Positions 1 to 9,678 of a stretch of 64,000 nt of DNA are shown here, piece after piece. This stretch comes from Tuctoria greenei (Eukaryota; Streptophyta; Magnoliopsida; Poales; Poaceae). Where the stretch lies: positions 100,475,353 to 100,539,352 of the forward strand of contig JAYESD010000006.1 in NCBI GenBank assembly GCA_036927565.1. Direction: 5' to 3'. Each line of letters begins with the position of its first letter. Positions within the stretch are counted from its first letter, which is position 1. The position numbers and the translations under genes are program-made. The notes under the pieces were generated by a model. The model did not search any database and was not told the DNA's origin. It saw only the letters and a list, made by a program, of their open reading frames with translations.

Positions 1-2
1 TT

Positions 3-1583
3 GAAGTGGTTCCGGCAGTTGAGCCGGTTACTTCTGAAGCTCCGGTCGCAGAGCCGGTAATTATTGGAGCGCTGGCTGCAGGGCCGGTGATTGCTGGAGC
101 GCCGGCCATAGAGCCGGTGGTCGAAGAGGCGAGGGAGCTCGAGCCTCCCTCAGAAGAAGTGTCCCGGCCGGAGCCATTGGAGGCGACGACGTCGATGGTA
201 CCCGTGGCGGAGCCAGAGTGCCTGAACGAAGTCGCCGGCCCCCAGCCTGAGGGGGCAAATGAAGACTTGATGGCGGGACCTTCTTCGGTGGCGACTGAGG
301 CCATCCCGGAGGAGTGCCCTAGTGCTTTGGAAGCTCGTGGTTCCACTCTCGTAGAGTGGGACCCAATTTTTGTAAATGAAGACCCGCTGGAACTAGCGGA
401 GGAGATCCTGGCAGGTCCGGAGCCCATCTCTCTGTCGATGTCCATCGACAATGCTTGCTCCAGTCTACGTCAAGTCCAACTAGCCTTCTTCCACGACAGC
501 AAGGCTCTTGAAGAGGAGCGCCAAACCCTTAGGAGGTGGCGTAATCGGCTCCAATTCGAGACCAAGCTGGCGCAGTCGAGGATTGCGGATGACAAGGAAT
601 GGATCAGGCGGGAGAAGGTCCGCCTGGAGCTCTGGGGTGAGCTGCTGGACGAGAGGGAGAGCATGACTCACGCCCTCGACGCTCAATCCCGGGAGTTCCA
701 TGACCAAGCTAAGGCCGCTAACGACGCGGCCAACGCTCGGTTCGATCAACTCGAGGCCATCAGCACCGCACTCATCAAGCGCCGAGAGGCACTTGAGGGA
801 AGGGAAAAGCGGCTCGAGGATGAGGAGCAAAAACTCCTGGAGCTACGGGATGACGTCTTGCGACGGGAGGAAGAGCTCGCCGAGAAAACAGCTCTGGCGG
901 ACAAGGGCCTCGAGGAGCGTACTAAAAAATTGGAAGAGCGCTGCCTCGAGGAGGAGGAGAAGACCTGTGTGCGGGGGCAGGAACTCTACGAGTACGAGTG
1001 TGCCCTTGTTGCCCGGGAGAAGAAAATAGAGGCTAGGGAGAAAGACCTGGTCGACCGCCGGAACAAGATCCACCTCCGGGAGGAGGAGCTCGGAAGACTT
1101 GAGAAACGGGTTGCTGCGAAGATTCAGCAAAACGCCAAAGAAGTTGAGCGTCTCTCCCGCGAGAATTCGGAGCTGGCGGCGACCCGGAAGTCCTTGGAAG
1201 AGATGAAAAGCCTGAGGAAGACGGACTCCCTGCAAATTTGGGAGTTCCTGAGCAAGGCCGACGATGCGCTGGCGCCGATGGGTTTCAGCCCCGTGCTCCC
1301 GGATGATCCGGAGCCGGAGCCGGACCTTGCGTTGCAAGCGTTGAGTGCTGCGGGCAGCAAGCTCTCCAAGGTGGGCGACGTCATCGCGGACCAGCTAGAG
1401 GTCGAGGGGCAATCCCTGGCTAGGAACGTCACAGAGTATGTGTTGACGTGCTACACTAGCCGGAACCCTCGATTCCCTCTGGACCCGGTGCTTGAAGGCC
1501 CCGTCGAAGGAGAAGGCGAAGCTACCCGAGCCAGCGTGTCGGAGGTCGCCCAGAAGGTCGCCGAATTCTTCCATAGGGTCTAG
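3..1583 (+). CDS. Antisense Tat gene of element A, 3' exon (partial)
   Basis: This frame is open from the window edge to a TAG at 1581-1583, about 526 codons, and runs opposite to gag-pol. It matches the second exon of the antisense gene in element B at 16999-18970. The first ~130 residues are an Ala/Pro/Glu/Val-rich tract with irregular repeats around 'EPV' and 'GAPA'. Residues ~150-400 are charged and heptad-like (EEERQTLRRWRNRL, REEELAEKTALADKGLEER), which predicts a long coiled coil. The C-terminal ~120 residues are less repetitive. By comparison with B the missing 5' exon would carry the 'putative gypsy type transposon' domain. The function is unknown. Unlike B, this exon has no stop codon inside the part seen here. 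Confidence 0.8.
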   Translation, partial: EVVPAVEPVTSEAPVAEPVIIGALAAGPVIAGAPAIEPVVEEARELEPPSEEVSRPEPLEATTSMVPVAEPECLNEVAGPQPEGANEDLMAGPSSVATEAIPEECPSALEARGSTLVEWDPIFVNEDPLELAEEILAGPEPISLSMSIDNACSSLRQVQLAFFHDSKALEEERQTLRRWRNRLQFETKLAQSRIADDKEWIRREKVRLELWGELLDERESMTHALDAQSREFHDQAKAANDAANARFDQLEAISTALIKRREALEGREKRLEDEEQKLLELRDDVLRREEELAEKTALADKGLEERTKKLEERCLEEEEKTCVRGQELYEYECALVAREKKIEAREKDLVDRRNKIHLREEELGRLEKRVAAKIQQNAKEVERLSRENSELAATRKSLEEMKSLRKTDSLQIWEFLSKADDALAPMGFSPVLPDDPEPEPDLALQALSAAGSKLSKVGDVIADQLEVEGQSLARNVTEYVLTCYTSRNPRFPLDPVLEGPVEGEGEATRASVSEVAQKVAEFFHRV

Positions 1584-2847
1584 GACTGTCTTTCTTAGCC
1601 TTTACTTGTATCTTCTCTTCTTCCTCAATTTTGTAATCCCTTGTCTCCAGATGTAATCTCCGGTCTTCAAATGAAATGAAATCCTCACTTTTTTGCGAAT
1701 TTCATTTTTTTGTCTTCGGCATCTTTGTCTTCACTTGGCCCCCTGGTAGATGTGCACAATTTGATTGTGGACATGTACCAAAAGGATGTTGAGTTTTGTT
1801 GAAGACAAATTTGCTTCGAACTCGTATAATTTAGGTCCGAAGTTTTCGATAGTGAAGGTCCCTTGAAGTCGTCGGAGCTTAGAAGCTCCGGCACTGTCCA
1901 TCGTCGGAGCTTAGTAGCTCCGGCAATAGCCTCTACCAACACGTTGAGCGTCGATAGTTAATACTTCAAGGTGTCGGAGCTTAGTAACTCCGGCAGTGAC
2001 CCTTGCCACGCCTGGTTTGTTGGCAACAGACTCTAGTGGTAGGGTCTTCTCACCATCTTTAAGTCAACTCCGACGGTTGACGCCCTGGTGGGAGTCGGAG
2101 CTTGGTTAGCTCCGGTTTTTCTCCCTCAACTTTGGGTTCATTTTTCCTGCACACTTAAGCCAAGAAAAACAGTAAAATTCGTTCCTTATCTATAACTTCG
2201 TCGCGGCTTACGGTTCTCAAGAGAATTCCAAGTTGAACACGATTTTTAGTACAATTGGATGAATTGTCTTTTCTTTTAGATCCAATTGTCCATGGACCCA
2301 CCTTACTTTGGCCTGCCGGGATGTAGGTAGAGTGGCGTACTTAGGGTGCTTGACCAGGCTAAGTCGATAGCGCACTCCGGCCCTAGAATGGCTTGGCGGC
2401 TTTCAGGCGAGTTGGCCACAGATGACATTTAAATCTAAAAAATCCGACAATTCAACTCAAATCGTACATAAACCGGTTAAACTAGAACTTCTTAAGAATT
2501 GCACGTTTCTGTTATAGACAAGAAAGAGAAAAATAAAAATGTCGAGCCTTATGCAAAAATGAATGCACGTGGAGTCTATTTCACATGAAGATGTCTTTCA
2601 TTATAGGTCCGGGGTACAGGGGAAACAAGTACACTCTTAGGGTACGGAACCAGGCTAAGTGTGTTTGGTTTCTCGTTTGACCCTGGGTAGTTAGCCACAC
2701 TTCTAGTCCGGAGACTGTATCAAGTGTTGCATGAGCTCTTCAAACCTTTCGGGAAAGGTCCGGCTGCTCTCCCGGAGGAACTACCCGACTCTGTACAATG
2801 ACTCTATAACATACATTTCAAGTTACTTAAGACTCACCTCCGTGGAA
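1584..2847. other. Spacer between the convergent antisense gene and pol of element A
   Basis: No coding frame is seen. The antisense gene and pol converge here, so the stretch must hold both 3' ends or lie between them. It begins with AT-rich sequence with AATGAAATG-like motifs around 1670-1682 that could serve polyadenylation of the antisense transcript. It contains four short inverted repeats built on CGGAGCTTAGTAGCTCCG (1873-1890, 1905-1922, 1975-1992, 2096-2115). The same spacer with the same repeats is found in element B (18971-20233). Confidence 0.7.
1873..2115. repeat. Four hairpin-type inverted repeats in the A spacer
   Basis: Copies are at 1873-1890 (arms of 8 with a 2-base centre), 1905-1922 (arms of 7), 1975-1992 (one arm mutated, AACTCCG) and 2096-2115 (two extra bases in the loop). 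Arms are CGGAGCT/AGCTCCG. Order and spacing are kept in element B, which argues against chance. Confidence 0.75.
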
Positions 2848-5800
2848 TTAAGTGTAGAACTTACGGAGGTGCTCGATGTTCCAAGGATTTGGGAGAGGTG
2901 TCCCATCCTCAGTAGCCAAGCGAACGCTTCCGGGACGGGATACTTTGATCACTCGGAAGGGCCCTTCCCAGCCGGGGGAGAGTTTGTTTTGCCCTTCTCT
3001 GGATAGTATTCTCCGTAGCACCAGATCGCCTTCCTCGAGCTGTCGGTTGTGTACATGCCGCTGGTGATAACGCCGTAGAGCTTGGCGGTATCGGGCATTC
3101 CGAACAGCTGCTTGGCACCTTCCCTCCTCGAGGAGGTCTAGGTCTTCACACCGGAGCTGGTCCTGCGCGGCTTCGTCGAAGGTCCGGACTCGGAGGGAAC
3201 CCAAGGTGATTTCCGGAGGAAGGATCGCTTCAGCTCCGTACACCAGGAAGAAGGGTGTTTCTCCGGTTGCCCGACTTGGAGAAGTCCTGTTGGCCCATAG
3301 AGTGGGCGGAAGCTCTTCGATCCAATTGGCTCCGTGCTTTTTCAAACGCTCATAAGTGCGCGTTTTGAGTCCTTTAAGGATCTCTGCGTTTTCTCTCTCG
3401 GCTTGCCCATTACTGGCAGGATGAGCTACAGAAGCGTAGCAAACTTGTATGCCGAGGTCTTCGCAATATCCTTGAAATGCGGAGCTTGTGAACTGAGTCC
3501 CATTATCAGTGATGATCTTATTTGGGACTCCGAATCTGCTCACGATAGATTGTAGAAAATTGATTGCAAATTGTTTGTTGATCGTCACAACAGGAGTAGC
3601 TTCCGGCCACTTGGTGAACTTGTCGATGGCGACGTACAGGAACTTGTACCCTCCGACGGCTCTTGGGAAGGGTCCCAAGATGTCCATCCCCCACACAGCG
3701 AAAGGCCATGTAGGAGGTATCATTTGTAAGGACTGAGCAGGTGTATGAATTTGCTTTGCATGAAATTGGCATGCTTTGCATTTCTTCACTAGCTCAGTAG
3801 CATCCTGGAGCGCTGTAGGCCAGTAGAAGCCGTGCCGAAAGGCTTTTCCGACCAGCGTGCGGGAAGATGCGTGGTTCCCACACTCACCTCCATGGATTTC
3901 TGCGAGGAGCTCGCAGCCTTCTTCCCTTGTGATGCACCGCATTAGGATGCCGTTGGCACCGTGCCGGTAGAGATCCCCTTCTACCAACGTGTATCTTTTA
4001 GCCAATCTGACTACCCGGTCAGCGGATACATCATCGTCAGGAAGGATGTTGTCTTTCAAGTAGTTCCGGATCTCCGAGATCCATGCATCAGAACTGACTT
4101 GAGCATTTGAGTCTTGCGTGCTGGGTTGCTCGGAGCTTCCGGCAGCACCTACGACCCTTGATGGCTGCCATGGTAACAGGGCCATCGGGACCGTCAGCTT
4201 CGGGATGCTGATCTCGCCCCCTTCGTTCAGTTCGGCAGGCTGAACTGTGGGTTTTGACAATCTCCGGACAAAGGTTCCGTCAGGAGCTGGAGCTCTGGTT
4301 GACGCCTTGGTCGAGAGTTCGTCAGCTTCAGCATTGTGAGCACGCTGAACATGGCGAAGGTCCAGGACTTCGAAGTCCTTCTGAAGCCTCTGGACTTCAA
4401 GGAGATAAGCAGCCAGCTGGAGATTATTGCAGGAGCATTCACCCTTCACCTGTTTGATGACAAGTTGTGAATCTCCTTTGACCAGCAACTGCTTGACACC
4501 ATATGATAGTGCCACCTTTAATCCATAGATGAGTGCTTCGTACTCCGCCATGTTGTTGGTTGCCTTGAAGTCAAGGTGCACCATGTATTTCACCTTCTCC
4601 CCGGTTGGTGCGAGGAGAAGGATTCCAGCTCCGGCTCCCTGCTTCTGCATGGAGCCGTCGAAGTAAAGGGTCCAGTGAGGCTTAGTGAAGGCTGGAACTT
4701 GTGGTTCCGTCTTCTGCTCGCTGGGGCCCCCAGGGTTTAATGGAGAGGGAGTCCATTCTGCCACGAAATCTGCCAGCGCTTGACTCTTGATTGCTTGTCT
4801 TGGAATGAATTCAAGGTCAAATTCAGCCAGTTCCGCTGCCCACTTTGCAATATTCCCAGTTGAATTGGGATTATGCAAGATCGCTCGAAGTGGATATGAA
4901 GTCACCACTGAGACTTTGTGAGCTTGGAAATACTGTCGAAGCTTCCTTGAGGCAATAAGAACTGCATAGAGCAGTTTATGCACCTCTAGGTATCGAGTCT
5001 TGGCATCATGTAACACTTCACTGATGAAGTATACTGGGCGTTGAATGGTCCGGACCCTCCCGGAGGGGTCCGGAGCTTCCTCTTCATTGATCCGGACCCT
5101 GTCGGAGGGGTCCAGACTATCTTCGGGGACCTCCGGGTTCTGGGTGGAGGAACCCGGAGCTTCTTCAGGAATGACCTGGATCCTCTCGGAAGGATCCGGG
5201 TCCTCTGAAGTGGCTTCTTGTGGGTTCAAGTCTGGGAGCTGGGACCCAGACCCGCTTTCAGGAACCTCCGGACCCTCCCGAAGGGATCTGGATTCCTGAG
5301 TATTGGGTAGTTCCGGTCTCTCCGCAACCAGAACCATACTGACGACTTCGTCAGCTGCTGAAATGTAAAGCAATAAAGGCTCACCAGGGTTCGGAGCTAC
5401 CAAGACTGGTAGGGTGGTGAGGAACTGTTTCAGCTCCTGGAATGCCTTCTCTGCTTCTTCAGACCATTGGAATGGTCCGGACTTCCTCAGTAACTTGAAG
5501 AAGGGAAGTGCCCTTTCCGCCAGTCTTGAAATGAACCGGCTGAGGGCTGCTAGACATCCAGTTAATTTTTGGACGTCTTTGATGCGGGTTGGTGGCCGCA
5601 TGTCTTCAATGGCTTTTATCTTCGCCGGATTAGCCTCTATGCCCCGGTGACTTACCAGGAAACCAAGAAGCTTTCCGGAACTAACCCCGAAGACGCACTT
5701 GTCTGGGTTTAGCTTCGTTCGGGTGGCCCGCAGCTTATCGAAGACAGCCTGCAAGGTGTCCAAGAGGGATTCCTTGTTTTTGACTTTGACCACGATGTCA

Positions 5801-6390
5801 TCGACGTACACTTCCACTATGTCTCTGATGAGTTCTTCGAAAGTTTTGTACATAGCTTGTACAAAAGTTGAAGCTGCATTCTTGAGACCAAAAGGCATGG
5901 CTGTGTAACAATACAATCCATCCACTGTGATGAATGAAGTATGTTCTTCATCTTCCCTAGACATCCTGATTTGATGATATCCAGAATATGCGTCTAGAAA
6001 ACACAGTAACTCACACCCGGAGGTGGAATCCACTATCTGATCTATTCTAGGTAGTGGGAATGGATCTTTTGGACATGCCTTATTCAGTGTGGTGTAGTCG
6101 ATGCACATCCGAAGTTTCCCTCCGGCCTTGGGCACAACGACTGGGTTTGCCAGCCATTTTGGATGGTAGACTTCTCGGATGAATCCGGCTTCGAGCAACT
6201 TCTTCACTTCCTGTCGGATGAAGTTCTGTCGCTCTACAGATTGCTTCCGAGGTCTCTGATGTGCAGGCCGAGCGTCGGGGTAAATCTTCAGATTGTGCTC
6301 AATCACTTCCCTGGGGATCCCAGGCATTTGTGACGGTTGCCAAGCAAACACGTCAACGTTAGCCCGGAGGAAAGTGATGAGTGCGAGTTC
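2848..6390 (-). CDS. pol: Pol of element A: RT, RNase H, second RNase H, integrase
   Basis: A 1167-codon frame without interruption from an ATG at 6351; the frame stays open upstream to the TAG at 6391-6393. Domains by residue from that ATG: reverse transcriptase ~50-240 with catalytic FLD (120) and YVDD (182-185); an acidic proline-rich insert ~348-437 with three imperfect DPS.R repeats; RNase H ~438-535; second RNase H ~560-685 with DGS (565), AEYEAL (E603) and GDSQLV (D627); integrase with H820, H827, C858, C861 zinc-binding residues and D890, D949, E985 as the D,D-E triad. It copies the element RNA into DNA and inserts it. The dual RNase H marks the Tat lineage. All catalytic residues named are present, so this is the best preserved enzyme frame in the window. 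Expression would require passing the TAG. Confidence 0.93.
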   Translation of the reverse strand, partial: ELALITFLRANVDVFAWQPSQMPGIPREVIEHNLKIYPDARPAHQRPRKQSVERQNFIRQEVKKLLEAGFIREVYHPKWLANPVVVPKAGGKLRMCIDYTTLNKACPKDPFPLPRIDQIVDSTSGCELLCFLDAYSGYHQIRMSREDEEHTSFITVDGLYCYTAMPFGLKNAASTFVQAMYKTFEELIRDIVEVYVDDIVVKVKNKESLLDTLQAVFDKLRATRTKLNPDKCVFGVSSGKLLGFLVSHRGIEANPAKIKAIEDMRPPTRIKDVQKLTGCLAALSRFISRLAERALPFFKLLRKSGPFQWSEEAEKAFQELKQFLTTLPVLVAPNPGEPLLLYISAADEVVSMVLVAERPELPNTQESRSLREGPEVPESGSGSQLPDLNPQEATSEDPDPSERIQVIPEEAPGSSTQNPEVPEDSLDPSDRVRINEEEAPDPSGRVRTIQRPVYFISEVLHDAKTRYLEVHKLLYAVLIASRKLRQYFQAHKVSVVTSYPLRAILHNPNSTGNIAKWAAELAEFDLEFIPRQAIKSQALADFVAEWTPSPLNPGGPSEQKTEPQVPAFTKPHWTLYFDGSMQKQGAGAGILLLAPTGEKVKYMVHLDFKATNNMAEYEALIYGLKVALSYGVKQLLVKGDSQLVIKQVKGECSCNNLQLAAYLLEVQRLQKDFEVLDLRHVQRAHNAEADELSTKASTRAPAPDGTFVRRLSKPTVQPAELNEGGEISIPKLTVPMALLPWQPSRVVGAAGSSEQPSTQDSNAQVSSDAWISEIRNYLKDNILPDDDVSADRVVRLAKRYTLVEGDLYRHGANGILMRCITREEGCELLAEIHGGECGNHASSRTLVGKAFRHGFYWPTALQDATELVKKCKACQFHAKQIHTPAQSLQMIPPTWPFAVWGMDILGPFPRAVGGYKFLYVAIDKFTKWPEATPVVTINKQFAINFLQSIVSRFGVPNKIITDNGTQFTSSAFQGYCEDLGIQVCYASVAHPASNGQAERENAEILKGLKTRTYERLKKHGANWIEELPPTLWANRTSPSRATGETPFFLVYGAEAILPPEITLGSLRVRTFDEAAQDQLRCEDLDLLEEGRCQAAVRNARYRQALRRYHQRHVHNRQLEEGDLVLRRILSREGQNKLSPGWEGPFRVIKVSRPGSVRLATEDGTPLPNPWNIEHLRKFYT

Positions 6391-7317
6391 CTATTTGTCG
6401 TTCAAGCCACCCGATATGCGGGTAGTTTGAGTGACATCGGAACCAATTTGGACGACTTTGACGGGAATGTCGGTGTCGCCGCTTGGCTGCACACGAGGTG
6501 CAGAGGTCGAGCCTCGTTGACGAATGCTCGGAGGTTGTGGAGCTTGCTTCTGTCTGGAGTCCTCTTCTTGCACTGTGGTGAGCGCGTGAAGTTCCTCCAG
6601 AGCAGTTACTCTGGCAGTGCGATCTCCGCGGATCCGGAGAACACCTACTGGTGTTGGCATCTTCAACACCAGGTATCCATAATGAGCAGCTGCCATGAAT
6701 TTGTACAAGGCAGGTCTACCCAAGATGGCGTTGAATGGTAAGTTGATCTGAGCGACGTCGAAGATCAACTTCTCGGTGCGATACTTCTCCCGGGTCCCGA
6801 AGGTAACGGGGAGAGTAATAGCTCCGAGTGGAGTGATGGCCCCCGGACCTACTCCGGAGAAAGGTCGAGAGGGTTGGAGGTCCGAAGGTCGGAGCTGAAG
6901 CTTAGTGAAAGCTTCAAAGCTGATGAGGTTAAGCCCCGAACCTCCGTCTACCAGGACATGATGGAGCTGGATGTTGTTGATGGTGGGAGATACCATCAAG
7001 GGTAATTGGCCAGCTCCGACCATGCTTTGAGGACAGTCCGAAGCATCAAAAGTGATGGGTGTGTCCATCCACTTTCGATGTGGCTCCGGTCTAGCTGTAG
7101 GAGCTACAGCAGCCCGTCGCATAGTCTTGATGACACGACGAGAAGTGATGTCCCATGATCCACCAAAGATGGTGTTCATGGTTTTTCGACGCTCGTTGTC
7201 GGAGACGTCGGAGTCATCGTCGACGGAAGTGTAGACGGCTTTCAGGACCTTTTTGGGGTCCTGAAACCCTAACTCCTCTTCAGCCGGAGCTTCATCGACC
7301 TTTTGTTTTCCCTCCCT
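6391..7317 (-). pseudogene. Protease region of element A gag-protease
   Basis: This continues the gag frame after the premature TAG at 7318-7320 and ends at TAG 6391-6393. An aspartic protease core is seen as VDGGSGLNLIS, the Tat form of the D-[ST]-G-[AS] motif, followed by ILGRPALYKF, the usual downstream ILG motif. The protease would cut the polyprotein inside the particle. Element B reads CAG (Q) where A has the TAG at 7318, so one substitution separates gag from protease here. The terminal TAG is shared with B. Confidence 0.85.
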
Positions 7318-8802
7318 CTATCGGAAGGGAGACCTTTCCCGGCGCTTGTGGTAGCGCTCGGCAAGGTTTTGGACCTCCCGGCAGTCCTCCAGTCTGTGGC
7401 TGCTCGTTTTGTGAATGGGGCACCACATCTTGGATTTGCCACTGTCTTCAGAAGACGGTCGAGGTCGCTTCTCGGGGCGTGGCCCCCGGCCACCAGGAGT
7501 TGCAGTGGCTGCAACGTTGGATGTGCCGGCCGACGGCTTCTTCTTGCCGTTGGTCTTCTTTTTCTTCTTGCCACTCCCGGAGGTAGCGGCTTCTTCTTTG
7601 GAGGATTTTTTATGATCCTCCAGGGCTGGTTTGGAGTGCATTTTACGGCCCTCCGCAGCTCTGGCACATTTGTCAGCCAGGCTGAAGAGCTCCGTGACGC
7701 TGGTGATCTCTTTGATCGCCAGCTTCTCCAACATCTTCTTGTCTCGTACACCCTGTCTGAATGCCACAATGACAGAAGCGCTTGAGATAGAAGGGATTGT
7801 GTTACGTACCTGAGAGAATCTCTGGATGAATGACCGCAAAGATTCTCCTCCTTTTTGCACGACCGCAAAAAGGTCCAGTTCAGTGCCCGGACGGGTGTAT
7901 GAACTCCCGAAATTGGCGGTGAACTGACGGCACAGCTCCTCCCAACTGTCGATAGAGTTGGGTGGAAGGCTCATAAACCAGGACCTGGCGGTCCCAGTTA
8001 AGGCCACTGGAAAGTAATTGGCCATTACGGCCTCGTTTCCTCCAGCTGCTAGAATCGCAGTGGAGTATATCTGCAGAAATTCTACGGGATTAACAGTCCC
8101 GTCGAATTTTTCCGGCAAGTGTGGCCGGAACTTCTGTGGCCATCTAACCATGCGCAGGTGCATGGCTAGGGCGGAACAGCCTCCTCCTACTCCTTCCAGA
8201 GTAGAAAGGTCTTGAGCATCTCGTCTTTCTCGAGCTCGCTCGATGTGGACACGGCCATCCTGTTGGCGGTATCGGCGATCAAGCTCCGCCCGGAGGTCGT
8301 GTGTCGAAAGCCGAGATGCAGTATGGGCACGTCGTGCCCCAAAGGGCAACGACGTCACTTGCTGTGACGCAGCTCTTCTCCGATTGTTGGAGACATGTGG
8401 ACCAAGTCTTCCAGACAACGTTCGTCGCTGCGACGGGGCCCGCCTTGAAGGAGGTGGACCCTGGTTGTTGAGGCGTTCGGCCGCTGCTGCGACCAAATGC
8501 TCAACATCAGCTCTCCATTGCTCCATGGCACCTTGAGATGCATCCGGAGGTGGTGGTCGCTGGAGGAGAGCACGCGCTGCATGGAGCGCGTGTTCTGGGT
8601 TGTCACGACTTGCCGGCGCAGAATGTGACGTCGGTGCACCATCATGTCGTCCGGCATGTCTTGCCGGAGAAGATGGTGGTGGTGGGAGTGTGACTCCTGC
8701 TGGAACTGAGGCTCCTGCCGGTGGCTGCATGTTGGAGGGATTGCCTCCGACAGCCTGAGCAGCAGGTTGCCCGTTGGATGATCCAGCCGCAGAATTCACC
8801 AT
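7318..8802 (-). CDS. gag: Gag of element A
   Basis: 494 codons from ATG 8802, which lies 18 bases inside the primer binding site. It starts with a Ser/Pro/Ala-rich tract (~1-130). The central part has the plant Gypsy gag (retrotrans_gag) pattern around EKFDGTVNPVEFLQIY, SWFMSLP and FIQRFSQVRN (~220-340). A basic stretch (KKKKKTNGKKK) precedes a CPIHKTSSHRLEDC segment that resembles a variant zinc knuckle. It would form the particle shell and bind RNA. The frame ends at a TAG that is a CAG codon in element B, so gag is full but cut off from protease. Confidence 0.88.
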   Translation of the reverse strand: MVNSAAGSSNGQPAAQAVGGNPSNMQPPAGASVPAGVTLPPPPSSPARHAGRHDGAPTSHSAPASRDNPEHALHAARALLQRPPPPDASQGAMEQWRADVEHLVAAAAERLNNQGPPPSRRAPSQRRTLSGRLGPHVSNNRRRAASQQVTSLPFGARRAHTASRLSTHDLRAELDRRYRQQDGRVHIERARERRDAQDLSTLEGVGGGCSALAMHLRMVRWPQKFRPHLPEKFDGTVNPVEFLQIYSTAILAAGGNEAVMANYFPVALTGTARSWFMSLPPNSIDSWEELCRQFTANFGSSYTRPGTELDLFAVVQKGGESLRSFIQRFSQVRNTIPSISSASVIVAFRQGVRDKKMLEKLAIKEITSVTELFSLADKCARAAEGRKMHSKPALEDHKKSSKEEAATSGSGKKKKKTNGKKKPSAGTSNVAATATPGGRGPRPEKRPRPSSEDSGKSKMWCPIHKTSSHRLEDCREVQNLAERYHKRRERSPFR

Positions 8803-8820
8803 TCTTGAAGATCTCAGGCC

Positions 8821-8838
8821 CCCCTACCTGGCACGCCA
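8821..8838 (-). other. Primer binding site of element A
   Basis: On the minus strand this reads TGGCGTGCCAGGTAGGGG, two bases inside the 5' LTR end. Element B has TGGCGCGCCAGGTAGGGG at the same place. TGGCGCGCCA-type sites are usual in Tat-like elements of grasses and have been assigned to tRNA-Arg in RIRE2; I could not check the tRNA. Confidence 0.75.
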
Positions 8839-8840
8839 AC

Positions 8841-9673
8841 TGTCGACTGTTGGAGTCGGCAGATCCCCTGACACTATGAAAGTGTTGAATGAGTTTGTGG
8901 TTCGGTTTGGGCGCGCGGAGACTCAATAAGGTGAAACGCGATTGGACACGAGTGACACAGTGGTTTACGTGGTTCGGGCCGCCTGAGCGTAATACCCTAC
9001 TCCACGGGTGTGTGTGTGTTGTATTAACTTGTGAACTTCAGAGTGTTCGAGAGTTCTCCCCTCGTGTATCGTCGGTTTGTCCTTTTATAGCACAAGGACA
9101 AACCGTTTTACAAGTCAGCCTGGCCCGACATGTGGCCCTGGCGGTTACTAGTATTGATACACGAGATTAATTGTTGTTAATAACCCTGTAACGGCTCCGA
9201 CAGTGCCGTTACAGGTGTTAAGATCGTCCTGATTAAGTATCATTAATGTGGAATTAATGATAATTAATCGGGTCTTGAAGTCCGCGGTTGTCCTTTGAAG
9301 ATCCGGTGCCGTTACAACGTCTTTCGGAGGTTTGAAGTGGCCAGCTCCGACGTATGGACACGTGGCAGCTCCAGAGCTTGCTTGGGAGAAGCGGGAAGCT
9401 CCGTGGTGGCCTGGCACGTGTCAGGTCCGGAGCTTCTCTCGGTCAGGGGTTACCTCCAGAGGTACCGTTTCAGTACCTAGCCCGGAGCTTCACCCTTGCG
9501 GGTAATAGCTCTGGTCTGACAGTACACGTGGCAACCTAGGGGCTAACCATGTTGGAGAAGCGGGTCCGGTTACGTCTGGCGAGTGGGCCCCCGAGGGTCT
9601 TCAATTTGAGTAGATGTCCTTCCCTTGAGATCTTTGTAACCTCAGGGGGTGTATGGTTTTTAGGGTACCGACA
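8841..9673 (-). repeat. 5' LTR of element A (833 bp)
   Basis: It runs from TGTCGACTGTTGG to GGGTACCGACA on the plus strand, a TG...CA terminus. A TATA box (TATAAAAGG, minus strand, 9081-9089) splits it into U3 (right) and R-U5 (left). It shares long blocks with the LTRs of B, but the left end and several internal segments differ clearly, so A belongs to another subfamily. The 3' partner LTR is outside the window. Confidence 0.92.
9081..9089 (-). promoter_or_regulatory. TATA box of the element A LTR
   Basis: CCTTTTATA on the plus strand reads TATAAAAGG on the minus strand, about 585 bases from the LTR start, within a block conserved with both B LTRs (14337-14345, 26048-26056). It is the likely core promoter for the genomic RNA. 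Confidence 0.75.
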
Positions 9674-9678
9674 AGCAC
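9674..9678. repeat. Right target-site duplication of element A (AGCAC)
   Basis: Five bases directly after the LTR end. The matching left copy lies outside the window, so the call rests on position only. Confidence 0.6.

Larger units (their letters stand above)
1..9673 (-). mobile_element. Element A: Ty3/Gypsy Tat-lineage retrotransposon, left end outside window
   Basis: Read on the minus strand the order is 5' LTR (8841-9673), primer binding site, gag, protease, RT-RNase H-second RNase H-integrase, a spacer, and then a gene on the opposite strand. The 3' LTR lies left of the window. Two RNase H domains plus an antisense gene between pol and the 3' LTR are known traits of the plant Tat lineage (Grande/RIRE2/Retand type). 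It is inserted into the reverse transcriptase of element C: C coding sequence starts again right after the LTR. The pol frame is intact; gag-protease has one premature stop at 7318-7320. Confidence 0.93.

Noticed and set aside
7303..7785. Plus-strand open frames opposite gag and protease of A (also 24261-24791 in B)
   Set aside because: They are mirror frames of well-supported gag coding sequence, with no domain and no conservation of their own.
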